Below are positions 16,815-25,090 of a DNA stretch of 64,000 bases, piece by piece; position 1 is the first letter of the stretch, and each line of letters begins with the position of its first letter. The position numbers and the translations under genes are program-made. This DNA comes from Sphingobacterium phlebotomi (lineage in GTDB: Bacteria; Bacteroidota; Bacteroidia; Sphingobacteriales; Sphingobacteriaceae): NCBI RefSeq assembly GCF_008180195.1, contig NZ_VTAV01000003.1, positions 310,001-374,000 on the forward strand, in the 5' to 3' direction. The notes under the pieces were generated by a model. The model worked only from the letters and a program-made list of their open reading frames with translations. It searched no databases and was not told where the DNA came from.

Positions 16815-17240
16815 ATGTTGATGGAAGAAGAAAAATTTTCGCTTAGTGGCGCATTTCAAAAAGGTAAAGAATACGTAGATACCCAAATTAAGCTATTGCA
16901 GTTGAAAGGACTAGCGAAAGGGTCACGGATAATCAGTTCCTTGGCGTTGGACGTCGTGAAGATAATATTTACTTTATTCATCGTTTTTTTCTGTTCTTTG
17001 GCATTAGGTTTTTATCTTGGAGAAGTATTGGAAAGCAACGCCTTAGGGTTTTTGTTAACGGGTGTCATTTTCTTCATACTCGTTTTACTGATCCGTGCTT
17101 TTGAACCGGGATTGGAGAAGATGTTTATGAACCTCACTATTCGCAAGGTGACGAGTAAATGGCAGGGAGAAGAGGATGAAGATATCATAGAAGAGAAAAT
17201 CAAATCAAGCGTAAATGAAGAGTTCACCGAGAATAAATAA
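16815..17240 (+). CDS. Phage-holin-family-like membrane protein (Holin-X type)
   Basis: 141 residues. A soluble amphipathic N-terminus (EEEKFSLSGAFQKGKEYVDTQ) is followed by two hydrophobic segments (about 44-67 and 73-95) and an acidic C-terminal tail. The pattern resembles the putative Actinobacteria Holin-X/phage holin family proteins that commonly sit beside YtxH genes; there is no phage context. A second ATG two codons in (16821) is also possible as the start. Its 3' end overlaps the next gene by 26 bp, implying coupled translation. Confidence 0.7.
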   Translation: MLMEEEKFSLSGAFQKGKEYVDTQIKLLQLKGLAKGSRIISSLALDVVKIIFTLFIVFFCSLALGFYLGEVLESNALGFLLTGVIFFILVLLIRAFEPGLEKMFMNLTIRKVTSKWQGEEDEDIIEEKIKSSVNEEFTENK

Positions 17241-17736
17241 CTTATCTGATTTACAAGCCGAGATTGCTCGGCTTAATGTGAGGAAAAAGGAGCAAGAAGC
17301 GTATTTGACAGATCAATATAACCTGTTGAAAGTAAAAATAAATGCACCTGTTCGATTTTTTCAGAGCATTACTTCTCATGTTCCGGGCGTCGGTATGCTG
17401 AAAGGTTTTACATCAGGTATCAGTAAAGCTGTACAGAGTAAAGATGCCGATTGGTTGACGAGAGTTTTGCAATTAGGCGCGCCGATTGTATTAAATTCAA
17501 CCTTACTCCGTAAAGCAGGTTGGTTTAAAAAGGCCTTGGTTTTATTGGCTTCAGAAACGGCCATAGGACAGGTGAATCAAGATAAGATCAGCGGACTGGT
17601 AAATAAAGTTACCGCTTTTATAAAACCTAAAAAGAAGAAAAAAAAGAAAAAGCCAGAAGATGATATAATAGAAAAAATAGCGGTTATGGAACAGCAATCT
17701 GCTATTTTGGAAGACGAGCGCTATACCGGAGCTTAA
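17215..17736 (+). CDS. Unknown basic protein, third gene of the YtxH set
   Basis: 173 residues, not recognised. It begins with a coiled-coil segment (LSDLQAEIARLNVRKKEQEA), has a hydrophobic, glycine-containing middle (HVPGVGMLKGFTSGISKAV and later LQLGAPIVLNSTLL), and near the C-terminus a run of eight lysines (KKKKKKKK, about 145-152) followed by an acidic tail. It overlaps the preceding membrane-protein gene by 26 bp, so both are probably made together. The composition suggests a membrane-associated or polyanion-binding protein; no function is claimed. Confidence 0.75.
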   Translation: MKSSPRINNLSDLQAEIARLNVRKKEQEAYLTDQYNLLKVKINAPVRFFQSITSHVPGVGMLKGFTSGISKAVQSKDADWLTRVLQLGAPIVLNSTLLRKAGWFKKALVLLASETAIGQVNQDKISGLVNKVTAFIKPKKKKKKKKPEDDIIEKIAVMEQQSAILEDERYTGA

Positions 17737-17739
17737 AAA

Positions 17740-18672
17740 TTAAATTATCTCTCTATTTAGAAAATCCTCGTAAGCTAAGACTATTCCCTCTCGTAGGGAA
17801 GTCCTATGCCACCACCCTAACGCATGTAATTTGTTAACATCCATGAGTTTGCGAGGAGTGCCATCGGGCTTACTCGTGTCGAAGCGGAGTTCTCCACCAT
17901 ATCCTACAATTTCACGCACGAGATAAGCCAGATCCCGGATGCTGATATCCTCTCCTACGCCTACATTAATAAATTGCTCATCATTATAGTTTTGCATTAA
18001 AAAAACACAGGCGTCACCTAAGTCATCTGCATATAGAAATTCCCGAAGCGGCGAACCGGTTCCCCAAATATTCACTTCGTTTATTCCTGCTATTTTCGCC
18101 TCGTGAAAACGGCGGATCAGTGCAGGTAATACATGTGAATTTTGTGGATGGTAGTTGTCATTGATACCGTATAGGTTGGTGGGCATTACGGAGATGAAAT
18201 TACATCCATATTGTGAACGATATGCTTCGCACATTTTAATGCCAGCAATCTTGGCAATTGCATAAGGTTCATTGGTAGGTTCCAATGTGCCTGTCAATAA
18301 ATAATCCTCTTTGAGAGGTTGCGGAGCAAGTTTTGGATAGATACAACTGGAACCTAAGAATAAGAGTTTTTTGACGCTCTGAACATAAGCTTGATGGATT
18401 ACATTCGTTTGGATCATGAGGTTCTCATACAGAAAATCGGCGCGATAAGTATTGTTTGCCACAATACCGCCGACTTTGGCAGCCGCCAAGAATACGTATT
18501 CCGGTTGTTCCTCAGCAAAAAAGGTTGTCACTTCCGATTGATCGCGCAAATCGAGTTCTTTTGACGTACGTGTGATAAGCTGACGATATCCTTCTTTTTC
18601 CAGTGCTCTTACAATCGCCGATCCCACCATACCTCGATGTCCCGCAACGAATATTTTAGCTTCTTTTTCCAT
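17740..18672 (-). CDS. fcl: GDP-L-fucose synthase
   Basis: Epimerase/reductase converting GDP-4-keto-6-deoxy-D-mannose to GDP-L-fucose for glycan synthesis. 310-residue extended SDR: the Rossmann motif GHRGMVGSA (about 11-19) binds NADPH; the catalytic Ser region LGSSCIYP (about 106-113) and YAIAK (Y-x3-K, about 137-141) form the active site; SVMPTNLYG follows. The partner GDP-mannose 4,6-dehydratase (gmd) is not adjacent, which is unusual because the two are often linked. Convergent with the YtxH set, 3 bp between stops. Confidence 0.94.
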   Translation of the reverse strand: MEKEAKIFVAGHRGMVGSAIVRALEKEGYRQLITRTSKELDLRDQSEVTTFFAEEQPEYVFLAAAKVGGIVANNTYRADFLYENLMIQTNVIHQAYVQSVKKLLFLGSSCIYPKLAPQPLKEDYLLTGTLEPTNEPYAIAKIAGIKMCEAYRSQYGCNFISVMPTNLYGINDNYHPQNSHVLPALIRRFHEAKIAGINEVNIWGTGSPLREFLYADDLGDACVFLMQNYNDEQFINVGVGEDISIRDLAYLVREIVGYGGELRFDTSKPDGTPRKLMDVNKLHALGWWHRTSLREGIVLAYEDFLNREII

Positions 18673-18701
18673 TGATTCCTACAAATATAAGGTTATTTTT
18701 G
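18671..18701 (+). promoter_or_regulatory. Promoter of trmB
   Basis: ATTG (18671-18674), a 19-nt spacer and TATTTTTG (18694-18701) fit the Bacteroidota consensus. The predicted start leaves a leader of about 10 nt before the ATG at 18719. The upstream box overlaps the start codon of the divergent fcl gene. Confidence 0.6.
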
Positions 18702-18718
18702 CGAACAAATTATTAGAA

Positions 18719-19366
18719 ATGGGTAAGGATAAGTTACGGAAATTTGCGGAAGTGGCCACATTTAAAAATGTTGTCCAGTTGGATGCTGGGAAAGGCTATA
18801 AAGGAGAATGGGCATCTAAGTTCTTTGGAAATAATAATCCCGTTGTCTTGGAACTTGCATGTGGCAAGGGTGAATATACCGTCAACTTGGCGAAAATGTT
18901 TCCCCATATCAATTTTATCGGTATCGATTACAAAGGAAACCGTATCTGGAGAGGAGCAAAAACAGCATTGGAAGAAGGAATCAACAACGTGGGATTTCTT
19001 CGAATTCAGATTGAAACCATATTGGAGCATTTTGCAGAAAACGAGATAGATGAAATATGGATTACTTTTCCTGACCCTCAGCCACAAGATAGCCGGGAGA
19101 AAAAGCGTTTGACCAATCCTAAGTTTTTAGAAAAATATAAAACACTACTGAAAAATAAGGGCATTATGCACCTGAAAACAGATAATGATGGTTTTTATGC
19201 CTATACCTTAGAACAGATTGCATCGCTTAACCTTCCTAAAATAAAAGATACTACAGATTTGTACCACTCGGAGTTAGTGGATAACGTTTTATCCATCAAA
19301 ACATATTATGAGCGTAAATATCTCGCCGGTAATAAAAATATTAATTATGTGCAGTGGCAGTTTTAG
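18719..19366 (+). CDS. trmB: tRNA (guanine-N7-)-methyltransferase
   Basis: Methylates N7 of G46 in the tRNA variable loop using SAM. 215 residues. SAM-binding motif I is VLELACGKGEYT (about 42-53), NFIGIDYKGNRIWRGAKTAL follows (motif II), and the catalytic segment EIWITFPDPQPQ (about 114-125) matches the family's FPDPWPK-type motif, with PQ replacing WP as often found in Bacteroidota. The C-terminal helix region ends near Y-x-x-R-K-Y. Confidence 0.94.
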   Translation: MGKDKLRKFAEVATFKNVVQLDAGKGYKGEWASKFFGNNNPVVLELACGKGEYTVNLAKMFPHINFIGIDYKGNRIWRGAKTALEEGINNVGFLRIQIETILEHFAENEIDEIWITFPDPQPQDSREKKRLTNPKFLEKYKTLLKNKGIMHLKTDNDGFYAYTLEQIASLNLPKIKDTTDLYHSELVDNVLSIKTYYERKYLAGNKNINYVQWQF

Positions 19367-19386
19367 ATAGTGCTACCGCTATAACC

Positions 19387-20115
19387 CTATCTATCCCTAA
19401 ACGTGTAATAATAATCTTTAATCACGACATCAATAAATTCTTCAGGTCGCATTTGAGGCTTCACGTCCAGTAGCTCTACTAGTTTATTGCTCAATGCCAA
19501 AATGATATTGTAATCTTTGCGCTCGTAGCCTTTTTTGTATATATCTTTAATGATATTTGCATCTTTGTCTGACAATCGCATTACCTGGGGGAAAGTAACC
19601 GTATATTCTTGTGTAATTTCGGCAAATAGCGTTTGTTGCAATGCCATGTTTTGTTTGGTGCTGATGACAGTGGTGTCGGCAGCAATATCGCCTATGCGTT
19701 GTGCATTTTTGGTGGCAATGATACTGCTAATGCCTAAAGCTCCGGCACATAAAAAGATATCAACAATAGAACATACCCAACGCATAAAATATTGATAGAT
19801 AGATGCTCGTGTGCCGTCAATTTTCACTACTTTAATATGCATAATCATCTTTCCTATAGTTTGCCCATTAAAAAAGGTTTCCATGAGAAATGGATAAAAA
19901 AATGCGGGAAGTAAAATGAGCATATAAATACCCGTGGTCAGCCATGGATCACTTGTATTAAAAAGACCGAGCCGGGATACCGTGTAATAGACCATTATTG
20001 CATAGCATATAATGATGAAATAGTCGACTGCAAACGCGATAATGCGGGAGCCGAGTGAAGCTAAATTGTATTCAAACTTTACGTTCTGAGGAGTATTAAT
20101 GGAGAGTTTGTGCAT
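19387..20115 (-). CDS. RDD-family membrane protein
   Basis: 242 residues. The N-terminal half is a four-helix RDD domain: LASLGSRIIAFAVDYFIIICYAI (from residue 20) carries the R..D pattern that names the family, and FFNGQTIGKMIMHIKVV is the conserved G-x-T-x-G-K segment. The C-terminal half (about 150-242) is soluble and includes VMRLSDKDANIIKDIYKK. It is divergent from the SpoIIM gene and belongs to the conserved RDD/SpoIIM/DUF4129/DUF4350/MoxR/DUF58 group. Function of the group is not established. Confidence 0.85.
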   Translation of the reverse strand: MHKLSINTPQNVKFEYNLASLGSRIIAFAVDYFIIICYAIMVYYTVSRLGLFNTSDPWLTTGIYMLILLPAFFYPFLMETFFNGQTIGKMIMHIKVVKIDGTRASIYQYFMRWVCSIVDIFLCAGALGISSIIATKNAQRIGDIAADTTVISTKQNMALQQTLFAEITQEYTVTFPQVMRLSDKDANIIKDIYKKGYERKDYNIILALSNKLVELLDVKPQMRPEEFIDVVIKDYYYTFRDR

Positions 20116-20223
20116 TTTATTAAAACGTTAATATTTCCTATATTAGCTTCGAGTAGACGCTACTTTCTTAAGCTTCTTCTCATTAATTTGTTTTATTTAA
20201 AAAATAAAAAATTAAAAGACATA

Positions 20224-21186
20224 ATGAGAGAAGCATCCTTTATTGAACGAAATAAAGAAAAATGGATCTTAATTGAAAATAATTTGAGAAATAAAATCAA
20301 TGTAGATCCTGATGTGCTCGCCTCCGATTATATCGAACTGACTAATGACCTGGCTTATGCGCAGACATTTTATCCGCGATCAAAAACAAAAGATTATTTG
20401 AATGAATTGGCCATATTGGCTCATCAGCAATTATATCGTGATCAAAAATCATCGGAGAACCAATTCAAACGTTTTGTACAACAGGAGATTCCAGAAGCGA
20501 TATGGCAGTTGCGGCGTCCGCTGCTCTATTCTTTGTTAATTTTTTGTTTAGCCATTGCTATTGGATTCATTTCCGCCCAATACGATTTGGATTTTGTACG
20601 TTTAATCTTGGGCGATTATTACGTAGACATGAGTATAGCGAACATTGAATCGGGGAATCCTGCTGGTGTTTATCAAGGAGGGAGCGAAGTCGGTTCCGCT
20701 TTGGCGATTACGATTAACAATGTTCGGGTAGCTTTTCTGGCTTTTGTATTAGGAGTCTTTTACAGTATTGGTACGGGCTATATATTATTCAGTAACGGGA
20801 TCATGGTAGGCGCTTTTCATCATCTGTTTTTCCGTTATGGCGTGATGCAGGAAGCCATGTCGGCTATTTGGATTCATGGTGCTATTGAATTGTCCGTGAT
20901 TGTGATCGCGGGAGGCTGCGGTCTCGCGATCGGAAACAGTATATTATTCCCGAAGTCCTATACACGGCTAGAATCATTCAAACGTGCAATGAAAACCGCT
21001 TCTAAAGTATTGGTAAGTACCATTCCGTTCTTTATTGTGGCCGGCTTTTTGGAAGGCTTTGTGACAAGACATTATCAGGTTTCTATATGGTTATGTATCA
21101 GTATTATTATAGCTTCGTTTACGGCTATTATCTATTTTTATATAATCAGACCTTATCAACTGGCAAGAATTAACGGATGGAAATAG
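20224..21186 (+). CDS. Stage II sporulation protein M (SpoIIM)-family membrane protein
   Basis: 320 residues from ATG 20224 (MREASFIERNKEKW). A longer frame from 20110 runs into the divergent gene and adds a non-family hydrophobic stretch, so it is rejected. The soluble N-terminal part (1-90) precedes about five transmembrane helices; SpoIIM-type features include NNVRVAFLAFVLGVFYSIGTGYILFSNGIMVG and WIHGAIELSVIVIAGG. The organism is not a spore former; SpoIIM relatives in Bacteroidota accompany RDD and MoxR genes. The 3' end overlaps the next gene by 10 bp. Confidence 0.85.
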   Translation: MREASFIERNKEKWILIENNLRNKINVDPDVLASDYIELTNDLAYAQTFYPRSKTKDYLNELAILAHQQLYRDQKSSENQFKRFVQQEIPEAIWQLRRPLLYSLLIFCLAIAIGFISAQYDLDFVRLILGDYYVDMSIANIESGNPAGVYQGGSEVGSALAITINNVRVAFLAFVLGVFYSIGTGYILFSNGIMVGAFHHLFFRYGVMQEAMSAIWIHGAIELSVIVIAGGCGLAIGNSILFPKSYTRLESFKRAMKTASKVLVSTIPFFIVAGFLEGFVTRHYQVSIWLCISIIIASFTAIIYFYIIRPYQLARINGWK

Positions 21187-22094
21187 ATTTCGAATTTCGG
21201 AAAGAACGAAAGTTGAGTGAAATTGTTCAAGATTTCATCAACCTCTTGCGGCTGGTGCTACAACATTTTTTTCAAACCATCTTGAAACTTGCTATTGTTC
21301 CGTTGTGCCTTATGTTGATTCTTATCTATTACGGAACGACCAAGATCAATTTAACCGCAAGTCAAAGTTGGGCAGAATCAATGGATCTTATATTCATAGC
21401 AATTGCTGCGTTATTCGCACTTCTGTCGGTGAGTATGGTGTTTTTCGGGCTAGCGATTGAATATTTTATCTTGCTAAAGAATAAGAGGGGGACTGATTTT
21501 GATTCTCACGATGTTTGGCAGGCATTTGTAGCAAATTTGGGAAAATATTTTAAATTCTTGCTGGTAAGCATTGTAGCCTCTATTATTCTATTTATTCCCA
21601 TGATGTTTGCCATGGTGATTTTGATGTTCATTCCGTTGATTGGTAGTTTTGCAGTTGGAATTTTGGGAGCTTTTGTGGGTGTTTGGTTTTTTTGCGCTTT
21701 TTTGTTCTATCGAGAAGGATATATGCCCGCAAGCAATGCCATACAACAAAGTTTCTCCATCTTAAAGAAAAAAATCATCGATTATAGCGTTTCCTCTTAT
21801 GTGGTCAGTTTGGTATTCCAGACACTTCTTGTGATGCTCACTTTAATACCATCTCTTATTATCGGGATTATTGCCTACAACACAATCGGGTTTGAAAATA
21901 CATTTTTTGATAGTATGGCGGGACGGACGTTTACTTCCATTGGTGCTACTTTGTTGGTTTTGCTTTATATCGTGTATTATATGTTTACGGTTTTGGTGTC
22001 GGGAATTATTTATGAGACAGCAAAAGAAGTGACATACGGTGAGGATATATATGAAAAGATACAAAACCTAGGGAGGGAGGAAGATGAGCAATAG
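21177..22094 (+). CDS. Multi-pass membrane protein in the SpoIIM/MoxR operon
   Basis: 305 residues with about six or seven hydrophobic segments, among them LAIVPLCLMLILIYYG, LIFIAIAALFALLSVSMVFFG, FLLVSIVASIILFIPMMFAMVI and a last one ATLLVLLYIVYYMFTVLVSG. The acidic C-terminus ends GREEDEQ. It has no recognised catalytic motif. Its start overlaps spoIIM by 10 bp and its end overlaps the DUF4129 gene by 11 bp, so it belongs to one tightly coupled operon. Homologues occupy the same place in other Bacteroidota, usually as hypothetical proteins. Confidence 0.8.
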   Translation: MEIDFEFRKERKLSEIVQDFINLLRLVLQHFFQTILKLAIVPLCLMLILIYYGTTKINLTASQSWAESMDLIFIAIAALFALLSVSMVFFGLAIEYFILLKNKRGTDFDSHDVWQAFVANLGKYFKFLLVSIVASIILFIPMMFAMVILMFIPLIGSFAVGILGAFVGVWFFCAFLFYREGYMPASNAIQQSFSILKKKIIDYSVSSYVVSLVFQTLLVMLTLIPSLIIGIIAYNTIGFENTFFDSMAGRTFTSIGATLLVLLYIVYYMFTVLVSGIIYETAKEVTYGEDIYEKIQNLGREEDEQ

Positions 22095-22893
22095 AATTCT
22101 TGTGATCTTACTTTTGCTATGGAACATTTCCCTCGGCAACGCGCAAGATTCCATTGAATCAGTGCCTCCTATACTGGAAGATAGTATCATGGTAAAAGCT
22201 CCGCCACAGGATTGGATAGATTACATGGAGGATGGGTATTACGACACCATACCTTGGATGAGCCAGATTCCACATGTGGATACAGCGGCATACGCTGAAT
22301 TGATAAAACGCTATCAAGATGAGGCGTTTGATTATGATAAGAATAGCCCTAATCGTATTGGTTTATTCAAAAAAGTGTTAGATCGGCTAGGCAGGATGTT
22401 GGACAATTTATTCCCCAGTAGAGAATATTTTCAGTTTGCTGATGTGGTGTACAAGCTGTTGGCGGCGGTAGCATTGGTTATTTTTCTCTGGATTATTTAT
22501 CGTGTGTTATTTTCGGGTAAGCGTTTGTTAGTAAAGGATAAAGACGAGGACGATGTGTCTGACGAAATTAAATTTGTAGAGAAAAACCTATTGGATATCG
22601 ATCTGGCAAGTTATATCGAAAAAGCCCAGCAAGAGCATGACTTTGCATTGGCTATTCGCTATCTCAACCTGCTGAATATACAATTATTGGCAAAGCGGGA
22701 ACTGATTCATTGGAAATATACGAAAACACATGTAGAGCTTATTGAAGAAATAGAGAATGAAGAACTACAACGTGATTTTACGCGAAATGTCAATATATAC
22801 AACCGCGTATGGTACGGAAATATGCCTATAGATAAAACCAAATATGAGGAGTACGCACCTTATTTCTTAACTTTTCAATCAAAGTGGCGATGA
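22084..22893 (+). CDS. DUF4129-domain protein
   Basis: 269 residues: N-terminal signal-like segment (about 4-20), an exported stretch rich in acidic and proline residues, one transmembrane helix (LLAAVALVIFLWIIYRVLF, about 124-142) and a C-terminal cytosolic DUF4129 domain recognisable by DFALAIRYLNLLNIQLLAKR and the tail HVELIEEIENEELQRDFTRN. DUF4129 proteins nearly always sit beside MoxR ATPases and DUF58 proteins, as here. The start overlaps the previous gene by 11 bp and the end overlaps the next by 10 bp. Confidence 0.82.
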   Translation: MSNRILVILLLLWNISLGNAQDSIESVPPILEDSIMVKAPPQDWIDYMEDGYYDTIPWMSQIPHVDTAAYAELIKRYQDEAFDYDKNSPNRIGLFKKVLDRLGRMLDNLFPSREYFQFADVVYKLLAAVALVIFLWIIYRVLFSGKRLLVKDKDEDDVSDEIKFVEKNLLDIDLASYIEKAQQEHDFALAIRYLNLLNIQLLAKRELIHWKYTKTHVELIEEIENEELQRDFTRNVNIYNRVWYGNMPIDKTKYEEYAPYFLTFQSKWR

Positions 22894-24098
22894 AGAATTC
22901 TGGGAAATTTGGTCTTATACTACTGGGTATGACAGTCTTGATTATTGCTTTTATTGATTTGGCAAGCGATAAGCAGGTTGATTGGTCACAAACATACGAC
23001 CAACGAGATAAAATTCCTTATGGCTTATATGTGACCCGTGAGGAATTGCCAAAAATATTGGGGAATGAGGCAGAGATTGAAGATTTCACATCGACCAACT
23101 ACGACTTTCTGAAAACGTTTTTACCTGGAAAGGAGCAAGGTAGTCTGGTTTATGTGGTGAATGGATTTTACGAAGGGAAGGAGGTAACGCGAGAGTTAAT
23201 AAATTTTGTAAAAAAGGGAGGTGAAGTGTTTATTTCTGCTAACAGTTTTCCGCTTTATCTTCTCGATACACTAGGGATAAAGCAGCAATATCATTACCCT
23301 TACAACTTTGGTGAAGTATTAAATGTAGAGGATCGTCCGTTCTCACTGGTAGACGGTAAGACGGCTTATTATAAAGATTTGGAGTACCCCGGATTATTCA
23401 GTAATCTAGATACGCTAAACACCCATATTATTGGTTATTATGAAGTGGAAGATAAGGAAATACCTAACTTTATTGAAATTAAAAAAGGGGAGGGCCGTTT
23501 CCTTTTGCATCTGGAACCGCTCATGTTTACCAATTATTACATGTTAATGGAGGATAACTTTATATATGGAGCAGCTGTACTAAAGTTGCTTTCCGGTAAA
23601 GAGATCTATTGGTTTGATAGCACCTTTAAGAGAGCGGTGGAAGCAAAGACACCGTTGCGGGTATTGTTGCAAAATGATGGATTGCGTCAAGCTTGGTATA
23701 TTTTACTTTTTGGTCTTATCCTGTTTCTTTTGTTTAAAAGTAAACGGGAACAACGGGCCGTCAATGTCGTGGAGCCGGAACCAAATTTATCCAAAGAATT
23801 TGCACGTACAATCGCTACTTTATATTATGAGAGTGGAAATCCGGGCAATCTTATCCAAAAAAAAGTAGAATACTTTCTGTATGATATCCGAACGCATTTT
23901 CAATTGGATATTCTGCAATTGGAAGACGATTTTTTCGCGAAGCAATTATCGTTAAAAGCCGGCGTTTCGTTGGAAGAGTGCGAAAACTTGATTAGGCTAC
24001 TTCTCGGATATCGAAAAATGCGTGCGTCTACAGATAATGAATTGATCGAGTTAAATAAAAGAATTGAAGAATTTAAACATAAAGCGAATATGCTATGA
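22884..24098 (+). CDS. DUF4350-domain protein
   Basis: 404 residues. One N-terminal membrane anchor (LILLGMTVLIIAFIDLAS, about 10-27), a periplasmic DUF4350 domain (about 40-255) whose DTLGIKQQYHYPYN and EIKKGEGRFLLHLEPLMFTNYY resemble the glutamine-amidotransferase-like fold seen in this family, then a second helix (LRQAWYILLFGLILFLLF, about 266-283) and a cytosolic helical tail. The start could equally be the ATG two codons later. Ends overlap the neighbours, and it is part of the MoxR operon. Biochemical role unknown. Confidence 0.8.
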   Translation: MAMKNSGKFGLILLGMTVLIIAFIDLASDKQVDWSQTYDQRDKIPYGLYVTREELPKILGNEAEIEDFTSTNYDFLKTFLPGKEQGSLVYVVNGFYEGKEVTRELINFVKKGGEVFISANSFPLYLLDTLGIKQQYHYPYNFGEVLNVEDRPFSLVDGKTAYYKDLEYPGLFSNLDTLNTHIIGYYEVEDKEIPNFIEIKKGEGRFLLHLEPLMFTNYYMLMEDNFIYGAAVLKLLSGKEIYWFDSTFKRAVEAKTPLRVLLQNDGLRQAWYILLFGLILFLLFKSKREQRAVNVVEPEPNLSKEFARTIATLYYESGNPGNLIQKKVEYFLYDIRTHFQLDILQLEDDFFAKQLSLKAGVSLEECENLIRLLLGYRKMRASTDNELIELNKRIEEFKHKANML

Positions 24099-25090
24099 GT
24101 GAACTAGGAAATAAATATGAGCCCAGTTTTGAAAACAGGATAGATTTAACCGAACTGAAAGAAAAGATGGGCGCCGTGAAGCAAGAGGTTAAAAAGGTCA
24201 TTATAGGTCAGGACGAAGTTATTCATAAACTTTTGATTGCCATCCTAGCTACCGGACATTCGTTAATCGAAGGGATGCCAGGTGTGGCAAAAACATTGAC
24301 GGCAAAGTTAATAGCAAAGGCGATTAAAGGTGAATTTAAGCGTATACAGTTTACGCCCGATTTGATGCCTTCGGATGTAACGGGATCTTCCGTGTTAGAC
24401 CTAAAGACCAACGAATTCGAATTTAAGAAAGGCCCGATTTTCGGTAACATTGTCTTGATTGACGAAATAAACCGTGCGCCGGCAAAAACACAATCATCGT
24501 TATTCGAATGTATGTCCGAAAGACAGGTGACGGTGGATGGGACTACGTACCCTGTTCCGGCACCGTTTGTTGTATTTGCTACACAGAACCCTATAGAACA
24601 TGAAGGAACCTATCGTTTGCCCGAAGCGCAATTAGATCGTTTCTTGTTCAAGATTAATGTGGATTATCCGGCGATAGAGCAGGAGCTGAATATATTGCGT
24701 GAACATCATGTGCAAAAGGCCAACAATAAGGAAGATTTGGTACAGCCGGTAGTGGGTATCGACGAATTAATCAGCTTTCAGCAGTTGATAAAGGCTGTTT
24801 ATGTACACGAAGATGTATTGGTTTACATCGCACAAGTGGTTTATCACACACGTTCAAATCCAAATCTTACATTGGGTGCTTCGCCGCGCGCCTCGATTGC
24901 TTTGTTGGAAGCTTCAAAAGCCAGTGCGGCTCTTCAAGGGAGAGACTTTATTACACCAGACGATGTTAAATATGTCGCTCCTGCTATACTAGGGCACCGC
25001 GTATTACTGACTCCTGAAAAGGAAATGGAGGGTTTCACGAGTGATTATATCATTAAACAAATTGTAGACAGTATCGAAATTCCGAGGTAA
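24095..25090 (+). CDS. MoxR-family AAA+ ATPase
   Basis: 331-residue chaperone-like ATPase thought to help metal insertion or maturation of partner proteins with DUF58/VWA domains. Walker A GMPGVAKTLTAK (about 64-75; the usual K-T follows an alanine as in MoxR proteins), Walker B VLIDEINRAPAKTQSSLFECM (about 127-147), sensor 1 VFATQNPIE and GTYRLPEAQLDRF are all present. It overlaps DUF4350 by 4 bp, and its last base is the first base of the DUF58 gene. Confidence 0.94.
   Translation: MSELGNKYEPSFENRIDLTELKEKMGAVKQEVKKVIIGQDEVIHKLLIAILATGHSLIEGMPGVAKTLTAKLIAKAIKGEFKRIQFTPDLMPSDVTGSSVLDLKTNEFEFKKGPIFGNIVLIDEINRAPAKTQSSLFECMSERQVTVDGTTYPVPAPFVVFATQNPIEHEGTYRLPEAQLDRFLFKINVDYPAIEQELNILREHHVQKANNKEDLVQPVVGIDELISFQQLIKAVYVHEDVLVYIAQVVYHTRSNPNLTLGASPRASIALLEASKASAALQGRDFITPDDVKYVAPAILGHRVLLTPEKEMEGFTSDYIIKQIVDSIEIPR

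Noticed and set aside
16815..17240. True phage holin
   Set aside because: The membrane protein sits in a YtxH stress-type trio without endolysin or phage genes; the name only reflects family similarity.
19364..19393. TAGATAG/CTATCTA inverted repeat after trmB as terminator
   Set aside because: Only AT-rich 7-bp arms with a 16-nt loop and no T-run; too weak.
20110..20223. 38-residue N-terminal extension of the SpoIIM-family protein
   Set aside because: It overlaps the divergent RDD gene start, is hydrophobic and unlike the family, and the ATG at 20224 gives the expected protein.
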